Assembly (NCBI RefSeq): GCF_014648415.1
Contig: NZ_BMRB01000001.1
Span: 1,054,001-1,118,000, forward strand
Origin: Actinokineospora fastidiosa
Lineage (GTDB): Bacteria > Actinomycetota > Actinomycetes > Mycobacteriales > Pseudonocardiaceae
DNA length: 64,000 nt
Direction of reading: 5' to 3'
The notes beneath the pieces were generated by a model. That model saw only the letters and a program-made list of their open reading frames with translations, ran no database searches and was not told the origin of the DNA. Of this stretch, positions 25,330 to 33,109 are shown piece by piece. Position 1 is the first letter of the stretch, and each line of letters opens with the position of its first letter. Both the position numbers and the translations under genes were made by a program.

Positions 25330-26028
25330 TTAGTCGGTCACCCGGACGAACATCAGATCGCGGGAGATCCGGCCCTCCTCGTCGGCCCGCGACTCGAACT
25401 TCGTCACCGGCCGCCAGTCCGGCCGGGGCGCCCAGCCGTCGTGCTGGTTGCGCAGCCGGGGCTCGGCGGAGAGCACCTCCAGCATCTGGTCGGCGTAGTC
25501 CGCCCAGTCGGTGGCGAGGTGGATGACCGCGCCCGGGGCGAGCCGGGACGCGGCCAGCGCGATGAAGTCCGGCTGGACCAGCCTGCGCTTGTGGTGGCGC
25601 TTCTTCGGCCACGGGTCCGGGAAGAAGATCCGCATCCCGGCCAGCGTGCCCGGCTCGATGTGCCGGGTGAGCAGGTCGACGGCGTCCCCGCGCAGCAGCC
25701 GCAGGTTCGCCAGGCCCAGCGCCTCCGCGCGCAGCAGCAGCTGGGCCAGCCCCGGCTGGTAGACCTCGACGGCCAGGTAGTTCAGCTCCGGCGCGGCCGC
25801 GGCCAGCCGCGCGGTCGTCTCGCCCATGCCGGAGCCGATCTCCAGCAGCACGGGCGCCTCGCGGCCGAACCAGCCCGCGAGGTCGAGCGGGCCGTCGGGC
25901 AGCTCGCCGATGAGGCGGCCCAGCTCGGGCCAGCGCCGCTCCCACGCGCGGGCCTGGCCGACGGTCATCCGGCCGCCGCGGTGCACGAAGCTGACGACGG
26001 AGCGCCGGTGTTCGTCGGTGGGTGTCAC
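25330..26028 (-). CDS. trmB: tRNA (guanine-N7)-methyltransferase
   Basis: The 232-residue class I methyltransferase makes m7G46 in tRNA variable loops. It shows the SAM site (VLLEIGSGMGETTARLAAAAP), NYLAVEVYQPGL, MRIFFPDPWPKKRHHKRRLVQPDF (TrmB signature) and LATDWADYADQM. The C-terminus TKFESRADEEGRISRDLMF matches the family. Length is normal. GTG start. It lies between an unidentified gene and the NOS-like gene, all on the minus strand. Confidence 0.96.
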   Translation of the reverse strand: MTPTDEHRRSVVSFVHRGGRMTVGQARAWERRWPELGRLIGELPDGPLDLAGWFGREAPVLLEIGSGMGETTARLAAAAPELNYLAVEVYQPGLAQLLLRAEALGLANLRLLRGDAVDLLTRHIEPGTLAGMRIFFPDPWPKKRHHKRRLVQPDFIALAASRLAPGAVIHLATDWADYADQMLEVLSAEPRLRNQHDGWAPRPDWRPVTKFESRADEEGRISRDLMFVRVTD

Positions 26029-26046
26029 ACGGGCAAGCGTGCCAGG

Positions 26047-26616
26047 TCAGGCCCGGATGGACTCCAATCGGGCCAGGTTCGCGCGCAGGTCGGCCGGTCC
26101 GGCGACGGCGATGGGCGGCGGGGCCGTGCTGGCGTGCGCGCCGACCACGTCGATCCAGCCCGCGTGGCGGTGGGTGTGCGCCAGGGTGGTCGGCACGCCG
26201 GGCGCGTCCAGCGTGCGCTCGGACGGCATGAACTCCCAGTATCCGGTGTCGCCGTCCATGCCCCAGGGCACGAACACCCACCCGGGGCGGGCGGAGAGCA
26301 GCTTGGCGACGCGGTCCTCCACCACGAAGCCCTCCCGCCGCGAGGCGAGCGAGCCCTCGGCGACGGCCCGCACCCACCACGGCGCGGGCAGGTTCGGGTC
26401 GGCGGCCGACGCTGCCCGGTAGAGGGCGACGACCTGCTGCTCGGGCGCGCGGTGCACCCACGATCTGCGCGCGTCGGCAGGCACGGCGGCCATGCGGCCG
26501 TGCGGCTGTTCCAGCGCGTCGGACCATTCCAGTCCGATGAGGGGTTCGACGTGCAGGCCGCGGCTCTGCGGCTCGGACGAGGTCGGCCGGGGACGTCCGG
26601 CGTTGATCACCGTCAA
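26047..26616 (-). CDS. Conserved-looking protein of unknown function
   Basis: The 189-residue product is soluble, without signal peptide, membrane helix or Cys cluster. It is rich in Trp and Pro (PWWVRAVAEGSLASRREGF; GWVFVPWGMDGDTGYWEFMP). Coding is supported by strong third-position GC and by GGAGG placed 6 bases before a TTG at 26616; a GTG two codons later is the alternative. The stop lies 18 bases before trmB, so the two may be co-transcribed. I do not recognise the family. Confidence 0.65.
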   Translation of the reverse strand: MTVINAGRPRPTSSEPQSRGLHVEPLIGLEWSDALEQPHGRMAAVPADARRSWVHRAPEQQVVALYRAASAADPNLPAPWWVRAVAEGSLASRREGFVVEDRVAKLLSARPGWVFVPWGMDGDTGYWEFMPSERTLDAPGVPTTLAHTHRHAGWIDVVGAHASTAPPPIAVAGPADLRANLARLESIRA

Positions 26617-26815
26617 GGTTCACCTCCGGGGGCTCCTGACGGGGGTCTCCATCCAATACGAACAGTGCCTTATCCCCATTGTCCGCATTGTGTGCGCGAC
26701 CTCACCACCGCTTAACGTGTATTTAATCGACCTGCCCGGAGTTGGAAACCGGGTTATCTCCGCGCGCGCCCGCAATTTGCCACTGAACCTGGAAAGATGC
26801 AGCTAGACGGCGCGA

Positions 26816-26849
26816 AGCCCGGGCCGCCCCCCGAAAGGCGACCCGGGCT
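26816..26849 (-). terminator. Hairpin downstream of ABC transporter operon
   Basis: AGCCCGGG at 26816 pairs with CCCGGGCT ending at 26849, with an inner GCC/GGC pair. It lies 56 bases past the last permease stop. The rest of the 288-base gap 26617-26904 holds no recognised gene and is comparatively AT-rich near 26660-26800. Confidence 0.65.
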
Positions 26850-26904
26850 CCGTCATTTCCCCGGTGTGGTCCGACAACCCCCGAATGCGTGCCGGACCGA
26901 AGGC

Positions 26905-27633
26905 TCAGGCGTCCCGCCTGCGGGCCACGGCGAGCGCGGCGATCAGCAGGGCGACACCGACGCCCGCGAAATACGCCAGCGATCCCCACGGCCCCAGCGG
27001 CCGCTCGTCGAACGGGCCGAGCAGGAACTGCTCCGACATCGCGAACGGCATCCAGTTGCGGATGTCCTGCCCGACGTCGGGGATCAGCGTGACGAGGTTC
27101 TCCACCAGCATCGACCAGATCAGCAGCACCGCGATCGCGCCCGCCGACTGGCGGAGCAGCACGCCCACCGCGACCGCGATGACCGCGGCCACGCCGAACA
27201 CCAGCGGCACGCCGATCACGGCCCGCCACTCCGCGGCGGAGTCCAGCGCCAGCGGGGCGTCGGGCAGCACGAGCATCGACACGCCCAGCGAGCCGAACGC
27301 GGCGACCAGGCCGATGAGGACGGACAGCGCGGTGACGACGCCCGTCTTGGCCAGCAGTGCCGCCGCCCGGTTGGGCACGGCGAGGAAGGTGGCGCGGATG
27401 GTGGAGAAGCGGTACTCGGTGGTGACGGCCAGCGCGGCCATCACGAGCACCACCATGAGGCCGAACTGGTAGCCGAACTGGGTCTGGGAGACCTCGAACT
27501 CGGCGGGGCGGCTGGCGTTCAGCGCGATGATCAGCGCGAAGCCGATGGTCAGTCCGAGCGCGGCCAGCGTGGACCACCACGGCGAGCGGGTGGTGAGCAG
27601 CTTGATGCGCTCGGTGGCGAGCAGCGTGGTCAT
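26905..27633 (-). CDS. ABC-2-type exporter permease (copy 2)
   Basis: The 242-residue integral membrane protein has about six helices, starting with TERIKLLTTRSPWWSTLAALGLTIGFALI. The stretch VTTEYRFSTIRATFLAVPNRAAALLAK is shared almost unchanged with the gene upstream, and a 77-base DNA segment in it is identical, so the pair is a recent duplication or has been homogenised. Its ATG overlaps the stop of copy 1 (ATGA), showing tight coupling. With the ATPase it should form an ABC-2 exporter; the cargo is unknown, with peptide or drug typical of this class. Confidence 0.88.
   Translation of the reverse strand: MTTLLATERIKLLTTRSPWWSTLAALGLTIGFALIIALNASRPAEFEVSQTQFGYQFGLMVVLVMAALAVTTEYRFSTIRATFLAVPNRAAALLAKTGVVTALSVLIGLVAAFGSLGVSMLVLPDAPLALDSAAEWRAVIGVPLVFGVAAVIAVAVGVLLRQSAGAIAVLLIWSMLVENLVTLIPDVGQDIRNWMPFAMSEQFLLGPFDERPLGPWGSLAYFAGVGVALLIAALAVARRRDA
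27368..27444. repeat. 77-bp exact repeat, copy in permease 2
   Basis: This segment is identical, base for base, to 28135-28211 in the neighbouring permease gene, including all third positions. Confidence 0.9.
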
Positions 27634-28397
27634 CAGGCGTCCCTCTTGTTGGCCGAGACGATGGACAGGATCAGCAGGACCAGGGCGAACCCGGCGAAGT
27701 AGGCCAGCGACCACCACGGGCTCAGCTCGGCGGTCGACGGCGGCGGGCCGAACTCGACCGGCCGCGCGCTCGGGTCCGGGTCGCCGGTGACGAAGTTGTT
27801 GGCCACGTTGAACGGCAGCCACTTGTAGATGTCGTCGCCGACGTTCGGGATGAGCTGCACCAGGCTCTCGACGAGCTGGGAGTAGATCAGCAGCGCGGAG
27901 ATGGCGCCCGCGGAGTGGCGGATGAACGTGCCCACCGCGACGGCGATCACCGCGGAGAAGAAGTAGACCAGCGCGACGCCCGCGACCGCGCGCCAGGCGT
28001 AGGGCGAGTCGAGCGCGAGGTCAGCCTCCGGGGTGATGAGCGTGGCGATCCCCCACGAGCCGAAGGCGGCGACCGCGCCGATGAGCGCGCCGAGGGTGGC
28101 GACGACGGCGGTCTTGGCCAGCAGCGCGGCCGTGCGGTTGGGCACGGCGAGGAAGGTGGCGCGGATGGTGGAGAAGCGGTACTCGGTGGTGACGGCCAGC
28201 GCGGCCATCACCATGACCACCACGACGCCGAAGTTGTAGCCGAACTGGGTGGCGGCCAGGTCCATCGGCGCGGTGTCGTCCGATGTGCCTGCCATGAGCG
28301 CGGCGAAGCCGATGGTCACGACGAGCGCGGCGAGCATGGACCACCACGGCGAGCGCGTGGTGAACAGCTTGAGCCGCTCGACGGCGAGCAGGGTCAT
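27633..28397 (-). CDS. ABC-2-type exporter permease (copy 1)
   Basis: The 254-residue integral membrane protein (VERLKLFTTRSPWWSMLAALVVTIGFAAL...) is paralogous to the next gene. It has an extra proline-rich loop before its last helix (DPSARPVEFGPPPSTAELSPWW). It follows the ATPase stop by 4 bases and overlaps the next gene, so ATPase, permease 1 and permease 2 form one operon. A heterodimeric membrane part is the simplest reading. Confidence 0.88.
   Translation of the reverse strand: MTLLAVERLKLFTTRSPWWSMLAALVVTIGFAALMAGTSDDTAPMDLAATQFGYNFGVVVVMVMAALAVTTEYRFSTIRATFLAVPNRTAALLAKTAVVATLGALIGAVAAFGSWGIATLITPEADLALDSPYAWRAVAGVALVYFFSAVIAVAVGTFIRHSAGAISALLIYSQLVESLVQLIPNVGDDIYKWLPFNVANNFVTGDPDPSARPVEFGPPPSTAELSPWWSLAYFAGFALVLLILSIVSANKRDA
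28135..28211. repeat. 77-bp exact repeat, copy in permease 1
   Basis: Identical to 27368-27444. Flanking sequence diverges, so identity is confined to the conserved cytoplasmic loop. Confidence 0.9.
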
Positions 28398-28401
28398 GTC
28401 G

Positions 28402-29343
28402 TCACTTCCCCGCGGCGATCAGGTCGGCGGCGGCCGGGGCGTCGAGGTCGGTGTGGTACTCCACGGAGTCGCCGGTCAGCTGCATGAACGCCTCCTCGAG
28501 CGAGCCGCGCTGCGGGCTGAGCTCGTGCAGCACGACGCCGTTGGCCGCGGCCAGCTCGCCGATGTCGGCGCTCTCCATGCCGGACACGACCAGGCTGTCG
28601 CCCTCGTCGCGCAGGGAGACGCCGGTGCGGCCCAGCGCGCCGCGGAGCACCGCGAGCTGCGGGCTGCGCACGCGCACGGTGTTCTCGGTGGCGGCGGCCA
28701 CGAACTCCTCGGTGCTGCTGTGCGCGATCAGCCTGCCGCGGCCGATGACGATCAGGTCCTGCGCGGTGAGCGCCATCTCCGAGAGCAGGTGGCTGGAGAC
28801 GAACACCGTGCGGCCCTCGTCGGCCAGCCGGTGCATGAACTTGCGGATCCAGAGGATGCCCTCGGGGTCGAGGCCGTTGACCGGCTCGTCGAACAGCAGC
28901 ACCTGCGGGTCGCCCAGCAGCGCGCCCGCGATGCCGAGGCGCTGCGACATGCCCAGCGAGAAGCCGCCCGCGCGCTTGTTGGCGACCCCGCTCAGGCCCA
29001 CCAGGTCCAGCACCTCGTCGACGCGCTTGGCGGGGAGCTGGTTGGACCGGGCCAGCCACCGCAGGTGCCCCCGGGCGCTGCGGTTGGGGTGCACCCACTT
29101 GGCGTCCAGCAGCGCGCCCACCGTGCGCAGCGGGTGCTTGAGGTCGGCGTAGGGCTTGCCGCCGATCAGCGCCGAGCCGCCGGTGGGGGTGTCCAGGCCG
29201 AGGATCATCCGCATGGTGGTCGACTTCCCGGCGCCGTTCGGGCCCAGGAACCCGGTGACCCTGCCGGGTGTCACGGAGAAGGACAGGTTGTCGACGGCCA
29301 GCGTCTTGCCGTACCGCTTGCTGAGGCCCCTTGCCTCGATCAT
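28402..29343 (-). CDS. ABC transporter ATP-binding protein (DrrA-like)
   Basis: The 313-residue ATPase has Walker A (GPNGAGKST), the signature motif as FSLGMSQRLGIAGALL, Walker B (QVLLFDEPVNGLDPEG) and the switch His (FVSSHLLSEM). A C-terminal extension (about 215-313) is typical of drug- and bacteriocin-exporter ATPases. It drives the two permeases encoded directly downstream. The ATG is preceded by GAGG. Its promoter lies in the shared 249-base region with the divergent TetR gene, so that regulator may control it. Confidence 0.92.
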   Translation of the reverse strand: MIEARGLSKRYGKTLAVDNLSFSVTPGRVTGFLGPNGAGKSTTMRMILGLDTPTGGSALIGGKPYADLKHPLRTVGALLDAKWVHPNRSARGHLRWLARSNQLPAKRVDEVLDLVGLSGVANKRAGGFSLGMSQRLGIAGALLGDPQVLLFDEPVNGLDPEGILWIRKFMHRLADEGRTVFVSSHLLSEMALTAQDLIVIGRGRLIAHSSTEEFVAAATENTVRVRSPQLAVLRGALGRTGVSLRDEGDSLVVSGMESADIGELAAANGVVLHELSPQRGSLEEAFMQLTGDSVEYHTDLDAPAAADLIAAGK

Positions 29344-29566
29344 GGTGTGGCTCCTCGTTCGATGCCTGTGGTGCCGCGCGTCCCCGGCGCGGTCGTCCCC
29401 CGCTTGACACCATCGTCCCCATCCCCGGGTCGGAGGGCGTCGTCCTGCGGTAGCTACTTGGGGTCAGCTTCCGGGAGTAGCCTCGCTCAGCCGAACGAGT
29501 GGATGAATCGGTGACGACCCTGAGCGGACCCTGAAACCCGGTGACGGGGAGTAGGGGTGGCACCAG

Positions 29567-29588
29567 TTATTGAATGGTGGTTCAATAA
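29567..29588. promoter_or_regulatory. Perfect 8-bp dyad, likely TetR operator
   Basis: TTATTGAA-N6-TTCAATAA is a perfect inverted repeat ending 4 bases before the GTG of the TetR gene. It overlaps AATAAT (29584-29589), a close -10 match. No ribosome site lies between it and the GTG, so the transcript may be leaderless and the dyad would cover the promoter. Confidence 0.7.
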
Positions 29589-29592
29589 TGGT

Positions 29593-30171
29593 GTGCCCCG
29601 CCCCAAGACCATCTCCGACCAGCGGTTGATCGAGGCGACGTCGCTGGTCATCGGCCGGGCGGGGCCCGGGTTCACCCTGGCCATGGTGGCCGAGGAGGCG
29701 GGCGTGTCGGTGGGCACGGTCGCGGGCCGGTTCGGCTCCAAGGCCGGTCTGCTGCGCGCGCTCACCGAGCGGGGAATCGACCAGGCGGCGCCGGTCATCC
29801 GGGCGGCATGGGACGCGGAGCCGGACCCGGTGGCGGGCCTGCGCGCCGCGGCCACCGTGCTGCACGCGGCCCTGGGCGACGCCAGGGAGGCGGCCAACCA
29901 CCTCGGCCAGCTGGGCGTGGACCTGCAAGACCCGGTCCTGCGCGAACTGCTGGGCCGGTACTACGCGGCGATGGAGGCCGAGCTCGCCGCGTGCTGCGCG
30001 GCCGCGCGCGAGGGCCTGCCCGGCATGCCCGCCCCGCCGGTGGCGGCGCGGGTGCTGCTGGGCCTGGCCAACGGCGCGGCCCTCGACTGGTCGATCCGAC
30101 CACTGGGGACCCTGGCCGACCGGCTGGGCGAGGACGTCGACGCGGTGCTGGCCTGCTGGCGCCGAGGATGA
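29593..30171 (+). CDS. TetR-family transcriptional regulator
   Basis: The 192-residue protein has the N-terminal helix-turn-helix of TetR (residues about 5-50: RLIEATSLVIGRAGPGFTLAMVAEEAGVSVGTVAGRFGSKAGLLRAL) and an all-helical ligand domain. The GTG at 29593 is preferred because the TetR domain begins there. It sits 9 bases upstream of an SDR gene on the same strand and is divergent from the ABC exporter. A perfect palindrome covers its promoter, so autorepression is likely. The ligand is unknown. Confidence 0.9.
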   Translation: MPRPKTISDQRLIEATSLVIGRAGPGFTLAMVAEEAGVSVGTVAGRFGSKAGLLRALTERGIDQAAPVIRAAWDAEPDPVAGLRAAATVLHAALGDAREAANHLGQLGVDLQDPVLRELLGRYYAAMEAELAACCAAAREGLPGMPAPPVAARVLLGLANGAALDWSIRPLGTLADRLGEDVDAVLACWRRG

Positions 30172-30180
30172 GGAGCGGAC

Positions 30181-31086
30181 GTGACTCTGCGGGAGAAGAT
30201 CGCCGTGGTCACCGGGGCGACCCGGGGCTGCGGCCGGGGAATCGCGGTCGAACTGGGCGCCGCGGGCGCGACGGTGTACGTCACCGGTCGCACCACGCGG
30301 GAGTCCCAGTCGCCGATGGGACGGAAGGAGACGATCGAGGAGACGGCGGAACTGGTCGACGCCGCGGGCGGGCGCGGCATCCCGGTGCGGTGCGACTTCA
30401 CCGCGGTAGACGACGTCCGCGCGTTGCGTGACCGGATCGCCGAAGAGCACGGCCGCATCGACATCCTGGTGGACGACGTCTGGGGCGGCGACCCCTTCGT
30501 CGAGTTCGACAAGCCGCTGTGGGACACCGACCTGGAGAAGGCCCTGGGCGTGGTGCACAACGGCCTGGACACCCACCTGATCGCCCTGCACACCCTGCTC
30601 CCGCTGGTGGTGTCCGCGCGCGGCCTGGTCATCGAGGTCACCGACGGCGACGACGACAACTACAGCTACCCGGGCGTCGGCGCGCCGTACTTCCTGGTGA
30701 AGTCCGGCATCCGCGCGCTGGCCCGCGTCATGGGCAAGGACCTGGAGCCCCACGGCGTCGTCGCCATGGGCGTCACCCCCGGCTTCCTCCGCTCGGAGAT
30801 GATGCTGGAGCACTTCGGCGTCACCGAGGCCAACTGGCGCGACGCCCCCGACCCGCACTACGCCCTGTCGGAAACCCCCCGCTACCTCGGCCGCGCCGTC
30901 GCCCACCTGGCCGCTGACCCGAACGTCTCCCGGTACGCGGGCAAGACCCTGGCCAGCTGGACCCTCATGCGCGAGTACGGCTTCACCGACGTCGACGGCA
31001 GCAAGCCCGACTGGGGCCGCTGGTTCGCCGATGTCGTCAAGCCGGGCGTCGACCCGGCCACAGTGGACCCGGAGAAGTACCGGTAG
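30181..31086 (+). CDS. Atypical short-chain dehydrogenase/reductase
   Basis: The 301-residue Rossmann protein has TGATRGCGRGIAVELG (TGxxxGxG) and Tyr-x3-Lys (PYFLVKSG). The usual NNAG is replaced by VDDVWGGDPF, and the position of the catalytic Ser lies in an Asp-rich stretch (VTDGDDDNYSY). The C-terminus carries about 60 extra residues ending YGFTDVDGSKPDWGRW, a feature of a distinct actinobacterial SDR subgroup. The GTG follows AGGAG. The TetR gene 9 bases upstream probably controls it. The substrate is unknown; detoxification is only a guess from the regulator. Confidence 0.87.
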   Translation: MTLREKIAVVTGATRGCGRGIAVELGAAGATVYVTGRTTRESQSPMGRKETIEETAELVDAAGGRGIPVRCDFTAVDDVRALRDRIAEEHGRIDILVDDVWGGDPFVEFDKPLWDTDLEKALGVVHNGLDTHLIALHTLLPLVVSARGLVIEVTDGDDDNYSYPGVGAPYFLVKSGIRALARVMGKDLEPHGVVAMGVTPGFLRSEMMLEHFGVTEANWRDAPDPHYALSETPRYLGRAVAHLAADPNVSRYAGKTLASWTLMREYGFTDVDGSKPDWGRWFADVVKPGVDPATVDPEKYR

Positions 31087-31092
31087 GGGCGC

Positions 31093-31758
31093 TCAGAGGT
31101 CCCCCGGGCGGACCAGGCCGGTCTCATAGGCCAGGACCACCGCCTGGACGCGGTCGCGCAGGTCCAGTTTGGACAGCACGCGCCCCACGTGGGTCTTCAC
31201 CGTCGCCTCGGACAGGAAGAGCTTGCGGGCGATCTCGGTGTTCGACAGGCCCTGCGCGACCAGGACCAGGACCTCGCGCTCGCGTTCGGTGAGGGCGTCG
31301 AGGACCTTCGCGTCGCGGAGCTCGCCGCCGCTCTGGCCGAGGAAGCGGTCGAGGAGGCGGCGGGTCACGCTCGGGGAGACGACCGCGTCGCCGCTGGCGA
31401 CCGAGCGCAGGGCCGAGACCAGGTGCGCTGGCGGGGTGTCCTTCAGCAGGAACCCGCTCGCGCCCGAGCGCAGCGCCGACAGGGCGTACTCGTCGAGGTC
31501 GAAGGTCGTCATCACGAGCACCTTCGACGTCCCCGCCGCGGTGATCGCCTTGGTGGCCTCCACGCCGTCGAGCACCGGCATGCGGACGTCCATCAGCACC
31601 ACGTCCGGCCGCAGCTGCTCGGCCATGGCGATGGCCGCGCGGCCGTCGCCCGCCTCGCCGACGACCTCCATGTCGTCCTGGGCCCCGAGCACCATGCGGA
31701 ACCCGACGCGCATCAGCTCCTGGTCATCGACCACCACTACCCGGATCACGCGGGCCAA
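31093..31758 (-). CDS. NarL/FixJ-type response regulator
   Basis: The 221-residue protein has a receiver domain with the acidic pocket (VVVDDQELMRVG), the phospho-acceptor Asp in DVVLMDVRMPVLDG, and the conserved Thr and Lys (TTFDLDEY; LLKDTPPAHL). A LuxR-type helix-turn-helix follows (about 155-215: LTEREREVLVLVAQGLSNTEIARKLFLSEATVKTHVGRVL). It follows its kinase by 26 bases, so it is a matched pair. Its target genes are not evident; its stop is 6 bases from the convergent SDR stop. Confidence 0.95.
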   Translation of the reverse strand: MARVIRVVVVDDQELMRVGFRMVLGAQDDMEVVGEAGDGRAAIAMAEQLRPDVVLMDVRMPVLDGVEATKAITAAGTSKVLVMTTFDLDEYALSALRSGASGFLLKDTPPAHLVSALRSVASGDAVVSPSVTRRLLDRFLGQSGGELRDAKVLDALTEREREVLVLVAQGLSNTEIARKLFLSEATVKTHVGRVLSKLDLRDRVQAVVLAYETGLVRPGDL

Positions 31759-31784
31759 CGTAGCGCGCCCAAGCTGAACGTGTC

Positions 31785-32966
31785 CTAAGCAGCGGTCACC
31801 GGGAGCACCGCGTGCACCCGCCAGCCGCCGGTCGGCAGCGGCCCCGCCTCCAGCGAACCGCCGAAGACGTGGGCGCGCTCGCGCATCCCGATCAGCCCGT
31901 TGCCCCCGGACGCCAGTCCGCGTTTCGCGCCCCGGCCCCGGTCGGTGATGTCCAGCTCGACCTGGTCCCCGTCGCGCTTGACCCGCACCGCGGCCGACGC
32001 GCCCGGGCCCGCGTGCTTGATCGTGTTGGTCAGCGCCTCCTGGACGATCCGGTACACCCCCAGGCCCACGCCCGCGGGCAGGTCGTCCAGCTCGCCGGTC
32101 AGCTCGAGCACCACCGGCACGCCGACCGCGCGCACCCGCTCGGCCAGCTCGGAGATCGACTGCGCGCCCGGCTGCGGCGCCCTGCCGGTCTCGGCCGCGT
32201 CGCTGCGCAGCACGCCCAGCAGCCGCCGCAGCTCGGTGAGCGCGTCGCGGCCGGTCTGGGCCACCGTGCGGATCGCCTGCTCGGCCATGTCCGGGTCGGT
32301 GCGCACCGCGTACGCGGCGCCCTCGGACTGCACGACCATGACGCTCACCGCGTGCGCGACGACGTCGTGCAGCTCACGGGCGATCCGCGCGCGTTCCTCG
32401 CCGACGGCGATGCGGGCCTGGTGGTCGCGCTCGGTCTCCAGCAGCGCCAGCCGCCGCTCCACCTCGACGTGGTAGGCCCGCCGCGCGCCCGCGAACTCCC
32501 CCAGCACCCAGCACAGGGCGAAGATGATCGCGGCGAACGTGACCATGATCAGCGGCTCCATGCCGGAGAACCGCCAGAACGCCCACGCGCCGGTCCCGAT
32601 CGCCAGCCCCACCGCGTACAGCGCGGCCTGGCGGCGCCCGACGTAGGCGACGAGCGTGTAGAGCGAGATGCCCAGCGCCATGTCCGCGACCCGCAGCCGC
32701 AGGTCGGGGGTGTCGTCGGAGCCCTCGCCGTGGGTGAACAGCTGCACCGCCCCCGCCGCCAGCACCAGGTACGCCGACAGCAGCGGGTTGCGCCTGCGGA
32801 TCACCAGCGGCGCGGTCAGCCCGATGCCGACGAGGATCAGGATCGCCGTGTGCCAGCCCGAGGCCATCGCCGCGATCAGGGGCAGCTCGAACAGCGCGAT
32901 CGCCACCGCGATGTGGGCGTCGCCCGCCATCGGGTGGGCCTTGAACCACAGGCTCAGCCTCCGCAC
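31785..32966 (-). CDS. NarL-type sensor histidine kinase
   Basis: The 393-residue kinase has a membrane sensor of about six helices (FELPLIAAMASGWHTAILILVGIGL onwards), a HisKA_3 dimerisation helix with the phospho-His in RARIARELHDVVAHAVSVMVVQ, and a HATPase domain (GLGVYRIVQEALTNTIKHAGPGA; GNGLIGMRERAHVFGG). The GTG at 32966 is chosen because upstream sequence is not protein-like. The membrane sensor type suggests detection of envelope stress or antibiotics, as in LiaS/DesK-like kinases. The gene is divergent from the dynamin operon, whose start is 144 bases away. Confidence 0.92.
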   Translation of the reverse strand: MRRLSLWFKAHPMAGDAHIAVAIALFELPLIAAMASGWHTAILILVGIGLTAPLVIRRRNPLLSAYLVLAAGAVQLFTHGEGSDDTPDLRLRVADMALGISLYTLVAYVGRRQAALYAVGLAIGTGAWAFWRFSGMEPLIMVTFAAIIFALCWVLGEFAGARRAYHVEVERRLALLETERDHQARIAVGEERARIARELHDVVAHAVSVMVVQSEGAAYAVRTDPDMAEQAIRTVAQTGRDALTELRRLLGVLRSDAAETGRAPQPGAQSISELAERVRAVGVPVVLELTGELDDLPAGVGLGVYRIVQEALTNTIKHAGPGASAAVRVKRDGDQVELDITDRGRGAKRGLASGGNGLIGMRERAHVFGGSLEAGPLPTGGWRVHAVLPVTAA

Positions 32967-33109
32967 CCCGAAAGCGTAGGCATGCTCACCACCCGCGCGC
33001 GTCACCCTGGCGTCGCACCCGCGATGAGCCCTGCGGCGGATGTCCGGGGAACGCCTCCGGCCCCCACCCCGGGCATGGCACGATCTCACCCGTATTCGAG
33101 GGGAGAAGC

